From Fibrella forsythiae (GTDB taxonomy: Bacteria; Bacteroidota; Bacteroidia; Cytophagales; Spirosomataceae), in the NCBI RefSeq assembly GCF_017353175.1, contig NZ_JAFMYW010000007.1:372001-436000 (forward strand): a stretch of DNA of 64,000 nucleotides. Direction: 5' to 3'. The translations under genes were made by a program, and so were the position numbers. The number at the start of each line of letters is the position of its first letter. Position 1 is the first letter of the stretch. The notes beneath the pieces are model-generated. The model was not told the DNA's origin, searched no databases, and was given only the letters and a program-made list of their open reading frames with translations. Positions 16,079-24,408 of this stretch are shown here, one piece after another.

Positions 16079-16149
16079 AATTAAGAAGTATGCGTTAAGA
16101 AGTGAGAGCGGCGGACTGTTCTTACCTTCTTAACGCTTACTTCTTAATT
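16079..16149. repeat. Long hairpin between grpE and dnaJ
   Basis: Arms at 16079-16102 and 16126-16149 pair over 23 of 24 bases. Each arm holds two echoes of the word TTAAGAAGT. The hairpin starts four bases after the grpE stop and ends nine bases before the dnaJ ATG, so it fills the whole gap and could mask the dnaJ translation start. There is no T-run, so termination is less likely than RNA processing or translational control. Confidence 0.75.
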
Positions 16150-16158
16150 TCTTAAGAG

Positions 16159-17322
16159 ATGGCAACGAAACGCGATTTTTACGAGATTCTGGGGATTGAC
16201 AAGAAAGCCTCAGCGGACGACATTAAGAAGGCGTACCGCAAGATGGCGATCAAGCACCACCCGGATAAAAACCCGGATGACCCCACTGCCGAGGAGAAAT
16301 TCAAGGAGGCTGCGGAGGCATACGATGTCCTGAGCGACGATAATAAACGGGCGCGCTACGATCAGTTTGGGCATGCCGGACTTGGCGGAGCGGCTGGCGG
16401 CGGCGCTGGTGGGCCATCGATGGATGATATTTTCAGTCAGTTCGGCGATATTTTCGGCGATGAATCTCCCTTTGGGTCGTTCTTCGGCGGTGGGCGTGGT
16501 GGCGGTGGTCAGCAACGGCAGCGCGTTCGTCGCGGTTCTGATCTGCGTATCAAGCTGAAACTCGACCTCCAGGAAATTGCGAACGGTGTTGAGAAAAAGA
16601 TTAAGGTTAAACGGCACGTTGCCTGCCAGACTTGCGGCGGAAACGGCTCAAAAAACGGCACGGCCGTTCAAACCTGCCAAACCTGTCAGGGAACGGGCCA
16701 AACCCGCAAGGTGGTCAATACCATGCTGGGGCAGATGGTTTCTACGGCTACCTGTGGTACCTGTAACGGCGAAGGCAAACTGGTAACCGACCGGTGCGAC
16801 GTTTGCCACGGCGAAGGACGCGTACTGCAGGAAGACGTTATCCCGATTAAAATTCCGGCGGGCGTATCGGAAGGCATTCAACTGTCGGTAGGCGGTAAAG
16901 GTAACGTACCCCCACGCGGCGGTGTAGCCGGCGACCTGCTGATCGTTGTTGAAGAAGAAGAGGACGACGATCTGAAACGCGACGGTACTAACGTGGTGTT
17001 CGATCTGTATGTCAATTTTGTCGATGCAGCGCTGGGCACCAGTGTTGAAGTGCCGACAATCGACGGGCGGGCCCGTATTACGCTGGAAGCCGGTACGCAA
17101 AGTGGCAAAATACTTCGCCTGAAAGGCAAAGGTATTAAAGACCTGAACGGATACGGCCGCGGCGACCAGCTGATTCATGTGAATGTCTGGACGCCCAAAA
17201 CACTCAGTTCCGAAGAACGTGGTATTCTGGAGAAGCTGCGGGTATCACCAAACTTCCACCCTAGGCCAAACAAAAGCGACAAAGGTTTTTTCGAAAAGAT
17301 GAAAGATTTCTTCCACGGTTGA
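16159..17322 (+). CDS. dnaJ: Chaperone protein DnaJ (Hsp40)
   Basis: A 387-residue class-I J protein that delivers substrates to DnaK and stimulates its ATPase. It has all the expected parts: J domain (about 1-70) with HPD in [11 protein letters not shown], a Gly/Phe-rich linker (about 75-125), and four CxxCxGxG zinc modules ([32 protein letters not shown], about 155-220). The C-terminal substrate-binding domains follow. Length is normal. It is cotranscribed with grpE and followed by a strong terminator at 17354-17388. Confidence 0.98.
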   Translation: MATKRDFYEILGIDKKASADDIKKAYRKMAIKHHPDKNPDDPTAEEKFKEAAEAYDVLSDDNKRARYDQFGHAGLGGAAGGGAGGPSMDDIFSQFGDIFGDESPFGSFFGGGRGGGGQQRQRVRRGSDLRIKLKLDLQEIANGVEKKIKVKRHVACQTCGGNGSKNGTAVQTCQTCQGTGQTRKVVNTMLGQMVSTATCGTCNGEGKLVTDRCDVCHGEGRVLQEDVIPIKIPAGVSEGIQLSVGGKGNVPPRGGVAGDLLIVVEEEEDDDLKRDGTNVVFDLYVNFVDAALGTSVEVPTIDGRARITLEAGTQSGKILRLKGKGIKDLNGYGRGDQLIHVNVWTPKTLSSEERGILEKLRVSPNFHPRPNKSDKGFFEKMKDFFHG

Positions 17323-17353
17323 GTCTTAATTCGTTCATTGAAGAATCTGCAGC

Positions 17354-17388
17354 AAAACCCTGTATACGGCTAGTATACAGGGTTTTTT
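17354..17388 (+). terminator. Rho-independent terminator of the grpE-dnaJ operon
   Basis: AAAACCCTGTATAC and GTATACAGGGTTTT form a perfect 14-base stem with a five-base loop and a T-run, 32 bases after dnaJ. The surrounding gap 17323-17629 otherwise holds one doubtful small frame (17443-17604) and a promoter box. Confidence 0.92.
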
Positions 17389-17442
17389 AGTAAATGTCCG
17401 GGTGTTTATTACAGGAAAACGGGGCGTTCATTTAGCTCTGAT

Positions 17443-17604
17443 TTAAACCTTTAGTGTACCTAACAGGGTATGAGCGCCCGTGTACTTTTTGCCCTGTATG
17501 AGCCTCTCCCATTTTCTGGCCCACTCAGAGGTTGGGAATCGGGCGGTCGTGGAACGTTCCAGCAGCTTATTTAGGACAAGTTGGTTTTTGACTACCTGTT
17601 GCAT
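17443..17604 (-). CDS. Doubtful small protein, 53 residues
   Basis: I do not recognise it. The frame reads MQQVVKNQLVLNKLLERS, then a basic stretch ending SEWARKWERLIQGKKYTG, with an amphipathic, protein-like pattern. It could be a small gene or the 3' end of an eroded one, since the frame stays open further upstream into the promoter of the DUF6660 gene. There is no ribosome-site or homology support. Confidence 0.25.
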   Translation of the reverse strand: MQQVVKNQLVLNKLLERSTTARFPTSEWARKWERLIQGKKYTGAHTLLGTLKV

Positions 17605-17616
17605 AAGCTGGCGGCG

Positions 17617-17624
17617 TACCTTTG
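17617..17624 (+). promoter_or_regulatory. Candidate -7 box of the metal-efflux operon
   Basis: TACCTTTG is an exact fit to TAnnTTTG and lies five bases before the GTG at 17630. If it is used, the message would start at or near the GTG and be almost leaderless. A TTG lies 15 bases upstream, closer than the usual -33 spacing. Confidence 0.4.
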
Positions 17625-17629
17625 AGACT

Positions 17630-17965
17630 GTGAAGTGGCTCACCCTCATACTGTCTGTGTATCTGCTTGGGTTGTCGTTATGGCCCTGTTCAGATGGACC
17701 TCTGCTCCTCGATGGGCAGACGGAGCAAGCCATGATCGTAGCGGCTGCAGGATCGGAACGGTCTCATCACGAACACGACAGGTGCACGCCTTTCTGCACC
17801 TGTGCCTGCTGCGCCGTCACTATTACCGTTGTTTCTCGCTTTCACTACTCACTTCTCCCTTCGGTCGACCTAGTGACGATAGCCGTAGCTTTATTTACCT
17901 ACGCGCCGGTTCACCCGCTCAATCCGATCACTGCCATTTGGCAGCCCCCCCAACTTCGGGTCTGA
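17630..17965 (+). CDS. DUF6660-type small protein preceding the metal-efflux genes
   Basis: A protein of about 111 residues if translation starts at the GTG (VKWLTLILSVYLLGL); a longer open frame upstream to 17480 is not protein-like. The N-terminal hydrophobic segment is a signal or membrane anchor. It is followed by a His/Glu cluster (SERSHHEHD), a Cys-rich CTPFCTCACC motif and a C-terminal IWQPPQL. This is the pattern I know as DUF6660, small Bacteroidota proteins found just before CusA/CzcA-type pumps. The Cys/His content suggests metal binding or sensing in the periplasm, by inference. The next gene begins 112 bases downstream on the same strand. Confidence 0.65.
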   Translation: MKWLTLILSVYLLGLSLWPCSDGPLLLDGQTEQAMIVAAAGSERSHHEHDRCTPFCTCACCAVTITVVSRFHYSLLPSVDLVTIAVALFTYAPVHPLNPITAIWQPPQLRV

Positions 17966-18077
17966 ACACCCTTTCCGTTTATGGCTATTGACTCGACTAC
18001 ACCCTTCTGCGAGGGGCGCAGTTGTGCGATTGCGCATATACAGCATCTTCTTGTTACCAACCTGTTCAGATCTCACT

Positions 18078-21000
18078 ATGCTGGATCGCATCATTCTATT
18101 TTCCATTCAGAATAAACTCATTGTGGGGCTACTAACGCTAGCCCTGGTGATTTGGGGTGGCTATTCACTCAGTCGCCTCCCCATCGACGCACTGCCCGAT
18201 ATTACCAACAACCAGGTACAGATCATTACGCGCAGCCCATCGCTGGCCGCCCAGGAGATTGAACGGCTCGTTACCTTCCCAATCGAACAGACGATGGCTA
18301 CCGTACCTGAAGTTGTTGAGGTACGGTCTATATCGCGATTCGGGTTATCAGTTGTCACCATCGTTTTTAACGATAAAACCGATCTGTACTGGGCCCGGCA
18401 GCAAATTAGCGAGCGGCTGGTTGATGCTCGCAGTCAGATTCCGGCTGGAACGGGCGAGCCCACCATCGGGCCGGTATCAACGGGACTGGGTGAGATTTAC
18501 CAGTACGTCCTCTATGCCAGACCGGGTTTCGACAACCGCTACTCGCCCACTGAACTTCGATCTATCCAGGATTGGGTGGTTCGGCGGCAACTTCTGGGTA
18601 CGTCCGGCGTGGCTGATGTGAGCAGTTTCGGCGGATTAGTAAAGCAATACGAAATAGCGATCGACCCCGACCGGCTGCGGTCTTACGGTCTGAGCATCGG
18701 CGATCTGTTTACCGCCCTCTCGCGCAACAACCAGAATACCGGCGGGGCCTACATCGACAAAAAGCCCAGCGCTTACTTTATTCGTACTGAGGGGCTGGTA
18801 ACTAATCTGGACGACATCGGGCGGATTGTGGTTCGGCGCACCAGCGGACGTACCCCCATCCTGATTCGCGATGTGGCCACTGTTCAGTTTGGCTCAGCCG
18901 TACGCTACGGGGCTCTGACGAGGAACGGCGAAGGGGAAGCAGTCGGCGGTCTGGTGCTCATGCTCAAAGGGCAAAACGCCAATGTGGTGATCGGGCAGGT
19001 AAAAACCCGCATTGAGCAAATTCGTCGAACCCTACCCGAAGGCGTAGATATTCACGCTTTTCTGGACCGTTCCGAACTCGTCGATCGAGCGATCAGTACA
19101 GTAAGCCGGAACCTGATCGAAGGCGCATTGATCGTCATTCTCGTCCTGATCCTGTTTCTGGGCAATCTGCGCGCGGGTTTGATTGTGGCTTCGGTGATTC
19201 CGCTGGCTATGCTCTTTGCAATCAGTATGATGAATTTCTTTGGTGTATCGGGCAACCTCATGAGCCTGGGTGCCATTGACTTCGGCCTGATCGTAGATGG
19301 AGCCGTTATCATTGTCGAAGCATCGCTGCACCATTTAGGGCTGGTTCAGGTAGCCCGGCTCACGCAGCAGCAAATGAACGAGGAGGTGTATGAATCGGCG
19401 AGCCGCATCCGCAGTTCAGCGGCTTTCGGCGAAATTATCATCCTGATTGTTTACCTGCCCATTCTGGCGTTAGTAGGCATTGAAGGCAAGATGTTCAGGC
19501 CGATGGCGCAGGTAGTCGTTTTTGCCATTGCGGGGGCATTTATCCTGTCGCTGACCTACGTCCCCATGATGTCGGCCCTTTTCTTAAGCAAGACGATCAC
19601 CCACAAACAGACGTTCTCCGATCGCCTTATGGGCTTCTTTCAGCGTCGGTACCAGCCACTGTTGCGTAGAACGATGCGCCTGAAAGCTCTCGTTTTGGCC
19701 ATGTCTATGGTACTGCTGGCGGGTGCGGTATGGTTGTTTACCACGCTGGGAGGCGAATTTATTCCGCAACTCAATGAGGGTGACTTTGCTGTTGAGCTTC
19801 GGGTACGCACGGGCAGCTCGCTGACCCAAACCATCGACAAATCCCTTCAGGCAGGCCGGTTGCTGCGCAAGCAGTTTCCCGAAGTGCGCGAGGTCATCGG
19901 CAAAATTGGGGCAGGCGAAATCCCCACTGACCCCATGCCCGTAGAAGCCTGCGACCTGATGGTACTTCTCACCCCCCAAAGCGAGTGGAAATCGGCAAGC
20001 AGTATGGAGGAACTGGCCGCTAAAATGGCCGAGGCCCTCGAATCCATTCCGGGCGTAGAGTTCGGGTTTCAACAACCCATTCAGATGCGCTTTAACGAGC
20101 TTATTTCGGGCGCCAAACAAGATGTAGCCATCAAGGTTTTTGGGGAAGACCTAACCGAGTTGACCCGGCTGGCCAAAAAGATCAATAACCTGGTTGGGGG
20201 CGTGGCAGGCGCAACCGACCGCTACGTGGAACAAGTGTCGGGGTTGCCCCAGATCGTGGCGAAGGTGGATCGGGAGGCGTTGGCCCGCCACGGTTTGAGC
20301 GTAGACGAAGTAAATCAGACTGTGGCGTCAGCTTTCGCCGGACAGAGTGCGGGTCTGGTGTATGAAGGTGAACGGCGTTATGAACTAACGGTACGGCTGG
20401 CCGAACATGAACGGGGCAGTATTGACGACGTGCGGGCTCTTACTATTCCTGTTGCCGACGGTCCCGCTGTGCCGCTGTCACAACTGGCCAGCGTAGAGCT
20501 ACAACCCGGCCCGAACCAGATCCAGCGTGAAGATGCCAAACGACGGTTAACGGTGGGGTTTAACGTTCGGGGACGAGATGTGGAAAGCGTGGTGCTGGAG
20601 TTGCAGGAGAAACTGGCTAGTCAGATCAAGTTCCCACCCGGCTATTACGTCACCTACGGCGGCCAGTTCGAGAACCTGATCGAAGCCCGCGAACGCTTGT
20701 CGATCGCCGTGCCAGCAGCGCTGGCCCTGATCTTTCTCCTGCTGTTTCTCACCGTAGGCTCCGTACGGCAGTCATTACTGATTTTCTCAGCTATTCCGCT
20801 GGCAGCCATTGGCGGAGTGCTGGCCCTGTGGCTGCGCGGTATGCCGTTCAGCATTTCGGCGGGGGTGGGCTTCATTGCTTTATTCGGGGTAGCCGTACTG
20901 AATGGCATCGTGCTGATCGGTGAGTTCAACCGGCTCCGGCTGGCGGGTGAAGCCGATCTGGTTAACGTCATCTTCGAGGGAACGGCCGTGCGATTGCGAC

Positions 21001-22526
21001 CCGTACTGATGACCGCTGCGGTAGCTTCACTGGGCTTTTTGCCAATGGCTCTGTCGAGTTCGGCCGGGGCCGAGGTGCAGAAACCGCTGGCAACGGTGGT
21101 CATTGGGGGCCTGGTTTCGGCTACCCTACTGACCTTGTTTGTCTTGCCGGTGCTATATGTACTGGTCGAGCGGCGGTTTGGTCGGCAATTTGGTCGGCCA
21201 AAGCCCAATTCAGCATCCGTATCTGTCCCCGCCTCGGTAGCAGGCTGGTTCATACTGGGGCTTTTCGCTATAAGTAGTTTGTGGTCACCCCTGGTTAAAG
21301 CACAGGTTGCGGCTCAAGGGGCTACTCTCCCTTCGCCAGGCAGCGGCAAAGGTATACTGCTGGCTGAGGCCCTGCGGCAGGCAAGTGCCAACAACCCGTT
21401 GGTGCGCGTCTCGCAGCTCAGCGTTGGCTATCAGCAGGCGCTACGAGGTACGGCGGGTGATGTGGGTAAAACCGACGTGGGCATGACCTTCGGCCAGTAC
21501 AACAGTCGGTACATCGACCAGTCGTTTACTGTGGCTCAGCGCTTGCCTAATCCAGCGCTGGTGCGGGGGCTACGTTCGCTGGCCGATGCCCGCGCCCGGG
21601 GAGCCGAAGCCGAAGGTCGCCTTTCTTACGTTGAGTTGACCCGGCAGGTGAAAGCCACATACCATCAGTTGTGGTACGTACAATCGTTAGCCGGTTTTCT
21701 GCGCAGTCAGGACAGTTTGTACGACGCCATAGCCCGGGGAGCAGAGGTACGTCGACGAACCGGCGAAGGTACCCTGCTGGAACTGACCGCCGCCCAGGTG
21801 CAGTGCCGGCAGGCGCAGACTGCTTTGCTTCAGAATAAGCTGGACACGCAGATACTGGCCAGACAGTTACAGACGCTGCTGGCATTGCCGACCCCGCCTA
21901 CCCTTCCCGACACGCCATTAACTGAACGGATACTACCCCAGATCGATTCCTCATTGCTGGCCCAAAACCCGGAATTGGCTCAGCTGAACAGCCAGATCGA
22001 CATTTTCCGGCGTGAAACCGACGTAGAAGCCGCCCGGCTCAAACCCGACTTTACGCTGGGGATAGCAAATCAGTCACTACAGGGATTCCAGACGCTTCCC
22101 GACGGAGCGGGCGAGCAGTTCTATGGGTTTGGCAACCGCTTTACCTATGGGCAAGTGGGTGTATCGATCCCTTTATTCGCCAAGCCCCTCAAAGCTCGCC
22201 TAGAAGCCACTCGCATCAGTCAGCGACGAGCTGAAGCGCAGCGCACCGCTCGGCAACATACCCTGGAAGGAGAGTTAGCCACGACCGTTCAAACCTACCA
22301 GAAAAACAAGCAGGCATTGATTTACTACCGCGAATCGGCGCTACCACAGGCCACCCTGATTAGAGAGCAGGTAACCAGAGCCTACGGGGCTGGCGAGATC
22401 GGAAACGTCGAACTGCTACAAAACCTGCGAACCGTCAGCGAGATCCAGACCGGCTACTTGGCTGCGCGCAATGACCTCAATCAAACCTTAATCAGCCTCG
22501 ACTTTCTGTTGGGGCAAACCGACTAA
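18078..22526 (+). CDS. CzcA/CusA-family heavy-metal RND pump fused to a TolC-like outer-membrane channel
   Basis: A 1482-residue fusion. Residues 1 to about 1040 form a complete HME-RND proton/metal antiporter: N-terminal membrane helix, two large periplasmic loops and 12 membrane helices. The fourth helix carries GAIDFGLIVDGAVIIVE; this DFG-x3-DGAV form is the CzcA (Zn/Co/Cd/Ni) type, not the Cu/Ag CusA type. A short linker, a further hydrophobic segment (about 1055-1072, GWFILGLFAISSLW) and an Ala-Gln site follow. From about 1088 on comes a TolC/CusC-like outer-membrane factor with long coiled helices. The fusion needs the extra segment to carry the channel part across the inner membrane; it looks like an internal signal peptide. 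The start at 18078 (MLDRIILFSIQNK) matches the family N-terminus; 30 upstream in-frame residues do not. The stop overlaps the next start by one base. Confidence 0.92.
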   Translation: MLDRIILFSIQNKLIVGLLTLALVIWGGYSLSRLPIDALPDITNNQVQIITRSPSLAAQEIERLVTFPIEQTMATVPEVVEVRSISRFGLSVVTIVFNDKTDLYWARQQISERLVDARSQIPAGTGEPTIGPVSTGLGEIYQYVLYARPGFDNRYSPTELRSIQDWVVRRQLLGTSGVADVSSFGGLVKQYEIAIDPDRLRSYGLSIGDLFTALSRNNQNTGGAYIDKKPSAYFIRTEGLVTNLDDIGRIVVRRTSGRTPILIRDVATVQFGSAVRYGALTRNGEGEAVGGLVLMLKGQNANVVIGQVKTRIEQIRRTLPEGVDIHAFLDRSELVDRAISTVSRNLIEGALIVILVLILFLGNLRAGLIVASVIPLAMLFAISMMNFFGVSGNLMSLGAIDFGLIVDGAVIIVEASLHHLGLVQVARLTQQQMNEEVYESASRIRSSAAFGEIIILIVYLPILALVGIEGKMFRPMAQVVVFAIAGAFILSLTYVPMMSALFLSKTITHKQTFSDRLMGFFQRRYQPLLRRTMRLKALVLAMSMVLLAGAVWLFTTLGGEFIPQLNEGDFAVELRVRTGSSLTQTIDKSLQAGRLLRKQFPEVREVIGKIGAGEIPTDPMPVEACDLMVLLTPQSEWKSASSMEELAAKMAEALESIPGVEFGFQQPIQMRFNELISGAKQDVAIKVFGEDLTELTRLAKKINNLVGGVAGATDRYVEQVSGLPQIVAKVDREALARHGLSVDEVNQTVASAFAGQSAGLVYEGERRYELTVRLAEHERGSIDDVRALTIPVADGPAVPLSQLASVELQPGPNQIQREDAKRRLTVGFNVRGRDVESVVLELQEKLASQIKFPPGYYVTYGGQFENLIEARERLSIAVPAALALIFLLLFLTVGSVRQSLLIFSAIPLAAIGGVLALWLRGMPFSISAGVGFIALFGVAVLNGIVLIGEFNRLRLAGEADLVNVIFEGTAVRLRPVLMTAAVASLGFLPMALSSSAGAEVQKPLATVVIGGLVSATLLTLFVLPVLYVLVERRFGRQFGRPKPNSASVSVPASVAGWFILGLFAISSLWSPLVKAQVAAQGATLPSPGSGKGILLAEALRQASANNPLVRVSQLSVGYQQALRGTAGDVGKTDVGMTFGQYNSRYIDQSFTVAQRLPNPALVRGLRSLADARARGAEAEGRLSYVELTRQVKATYHQLWYVQSLAGFLRSQDSLYDAIARGAEVRRRTGEGTLLELTAAQVQCRQAQTALLQNKLDTQILARQLQTLLALPTPPTLPDTPLTERILPQIDSSLLAQNPELAQLNSQIDIFRRETDVEAARLKPDFTLGIANQSLQGFQTLPDGAGEQFYGFGNRFTYGQVGVSIPLFAKPLKARLEATRISQRRAEAQRTARQHTLEGELATTVQTYQKNKQALIYYRESALPQATLIREQVTRAYGAGEIGNVELLQNLRTVSEIQTGYLAARNDLNQTLISLDFLLGQTD

Positions 22527-23752
22527 TGAAACGAAGCCACCTCATTATTACTGCCACATGGCTTACCCTGTTCATGGGAACTGCCTGTAAGCACGAATCA
22601 GCCGAAAACGCGGCTAGAAAGGGTTCTACTACCGCCCAAACAGATACGGCCAAGGTTGAAGCCGACCACGACGAAGCCGGTCTGATCGAGCTGACCGAAG
22701 CCCAATACCAGGCCGTCGGCGTAAAACTAGGCAGACTGGAAAGGCGACAAATGAGCCAGCTGATCCGCGTTAACGGGTCGCTGACCGTGCCGCCCGGTCA
22801 ACAGGTGTCGATCGCCACGCCATACGGGGGAATTCTCAGATCGGCTAATCTGCTGGCTGGCACAGCGGTGCGGCGGGGACAAACGCTGGCAATATTAGAA
22901 AACCCCGAGTTTATTCGCATCCAGCAGGAGTATCTGGAAACGATCAGTCAACTGACCTACCAGCAGCAGGAGTTTGAGCGGCAAAATGAGCTGAGCCGCG
23001 AGAACGTAGGCGCTCTGAAAACGCTGCAACAGGCAACCGCACAGCTGGGTACGTTGCGGGCGCGGGCGGGCGGACTGCGTCAGCAACTGGCTATTTTGGG
23101 CTTGAACCCGGCTAACCTGACGCCCGAAACCATTACCCGCAGCCTCAGCGTTCGGGCACCCATTGGCGGCACGCTTACCCAGGTCAACGTGAACCGGGGC
23201 AGTTTCGTAGCGGCCAACGACGTCCTGTTTGAGATCATGGACACTACTGGCTTATTGGCTGAACTGACAGTCTTTGAGGCCGATCTGACCCGGATGCAGG
23301 TTGGCCAGCGTGTGCGGCTGTCGGTAGTCGGCACGGCGGGCGAACGGATGGGGCGCATCAAGCTCATCAACCGGGAAGTTAGTCCCGACCGCACGGTCAA
23401 GGTCTACGCAAGTCTCGACAATCCGGTGTCCGGTAGTCTACGACCAGGCACCTTTCTGAAAGCATCTATCGAGACGGGCGCCGCTACCGAACCTGCCCTG
23501 CCTGAGGCAGCGGTGGTGCAGGCGGGTACCAGCAATCAAATTTTTGTGTTTGCCGGAAAAGAATCCCGCCAGGATCAGACCCACTACCGTTTCCGGCCGG
23601 TGCCTGTACGGGCCGGAACAGCCCAAAACGGCTACCGGTCTGTGGCGTTGCCCAGTGGTATGACGGCTGATGCGCAGGTAGTACTGGCTGGTGCCTACGA
23701 CATCCTGTCGGCGAGCGGTGGCGGTGATGAAGGGGGTGGCCACGACCATTAA
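22526..23752 (+). CDS. CusB/CzcB-like periplasmic adaptor subunit of the RND efflux system
   Basis: A 408-residue membrane-fusion protein, lipid-anchored by a lipobox (GTAC, Cys near 21). It links pump and outer-membrane channel. The order is standard: beta-barrel strand, lipoyl half (LIRVNGSLTVPPGQQV), coiled-coil hairpin (about 125-190, IQQEYLETISQLTYQQQEFERQ), second lipoyl half (SVRAPIGGTLTQVNVNRG), beta-barrel and membrane-proximal domains. The C-terminus ends in Gly/His (GGGDEGGGHDH), and an Asp/His/Glu cluster follows the anchor; both could touch metal. The ATG overlaps the TAA of the pump gene, which indicates translational coupling. Confidence 0.92.
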   Translation: MKRSHLIITATWLTLFMGTACKHESAENAARKGSTTAQTDTAKVEADHDEAGLIELTEAQYQAVGVKLGRLERRQMSQLIRVNGSLTVPPGQQVSIATPYGGILRSANLLAGTAVRRGQTLAILENPEFIRIQQEYLETISQLTYQQQEFERQNELSRENVGALKTLQQATAQLGTLRARAGGLRQQLAILGLNPANLTPETITRSLSVRAPIGGTLTQVNVNRGSFVAANDVLFEIMDTTGLLAELTVFEADLTRMQVGQRVRLSVVGTAGERMGRIKLINREVSPDRTVKVYASLDNPVSGSLRPGTFLKASIETGAATEPALPEAAVVQAGTSNQIFVFAGKESRQDQTHYRFRPVPVRAGTAQNGYRSVALPSGMTADAQVVLAGAYDILSASGGGDEGGGHDH

Positions 23753-23779
23753 TAGCAAGCGTCGATAAACACGGAACAG

Positions 23780-24400
23780 ATGCTCTGGAACTTACTGATA
23801 GGCAGCATTTTACTAGGATCAACCCACGCCGCAATCCCTAACCACTGGCTGCCGGTCGTGCTTATTGGCCGCGCCGAAAACTGGTCGGAACGGGAAACGT
23901 TGGGTGTAGTGGTCATAAGCGGCTTTTTCCACACGCTTAGTACAGTGGTGCTGGGGGTGGCTATCGGCGCTATCGGCATGAATGTATCCGAGCAACTGGA
24001 AGCGCAGGCCCGGCTGATGGCCTCATCGCTGCTGGTCTTCATGGGTCTCATTTATGTTGCCATGCACAACGCCAACATGCCCCACGAGCACGTACCCAGG
24101 GGATTGGCCGGCCGTTCCAAAGCAACCATCATTACTTCCCTGTCAGTGGCGATGCTGTTCTCTCCCTGTCTGGAGATTGAAACCTTCTTCTTCTCCGCTG
24201 GAACGCTGGGCTGGCCCGCCATTACCACGCTGGCGATAGCTTATACCACCGTGACCATCGCCTTCATGGCGGGGCTAACTGCCCTGTCGTACCGGGGATT
24301 AGCCCGCGTCGACTGGCACTGGCTTGACCGCAACGAAAAACGCATAACCGGAGGCATTTTGATTGGCCTCGGCATTATTACATTTTTTATAGAACTCTAA
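23780..24400 (+). CDS. NicO/UreH-like integral membrane protein, probable metal transporter
   Basis: A 206-residue protein with about six membrane helices. Conserved-looking polar spots inside helices are THAAIPNHW near residue 15, GFFHTLSTV near 48 and LFSPCLEIE near 133. The loop MHNANMPHEHVP is His/Met-rich. The layout resembles the LysE-related NicO/RcnA and UreH/HupE-like families that move Ni2+, Co2+ or other cations. The first motif has His-x5-His where classical NicO has HX4DH. Its place between adaptor and P-type ATPase (27 and 8 bases away) makes a role in divalent-metal export likely. The substrate is inferred only. Confidence 0.65.
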   Translation: MLWNLLIGSILLGSTHAAIPNHWLPVVLIGRAENWSERETLGVVVISGFFHTLSTVVLGVAIGAIGMNVSEQLEAQARLMASSLLVFMGLIYVAMHNANMPHEHVPRGLAGRSKATIITSLSVAMLFSPCLEIETFFFSAGTLGWPAITTLAIAYTTVTIAFMAGLTALSYRGLARVDWHWLDRNEKRITGGILIGLGIITFFIEL

Positions 24401-24408
24401 AACTACGT

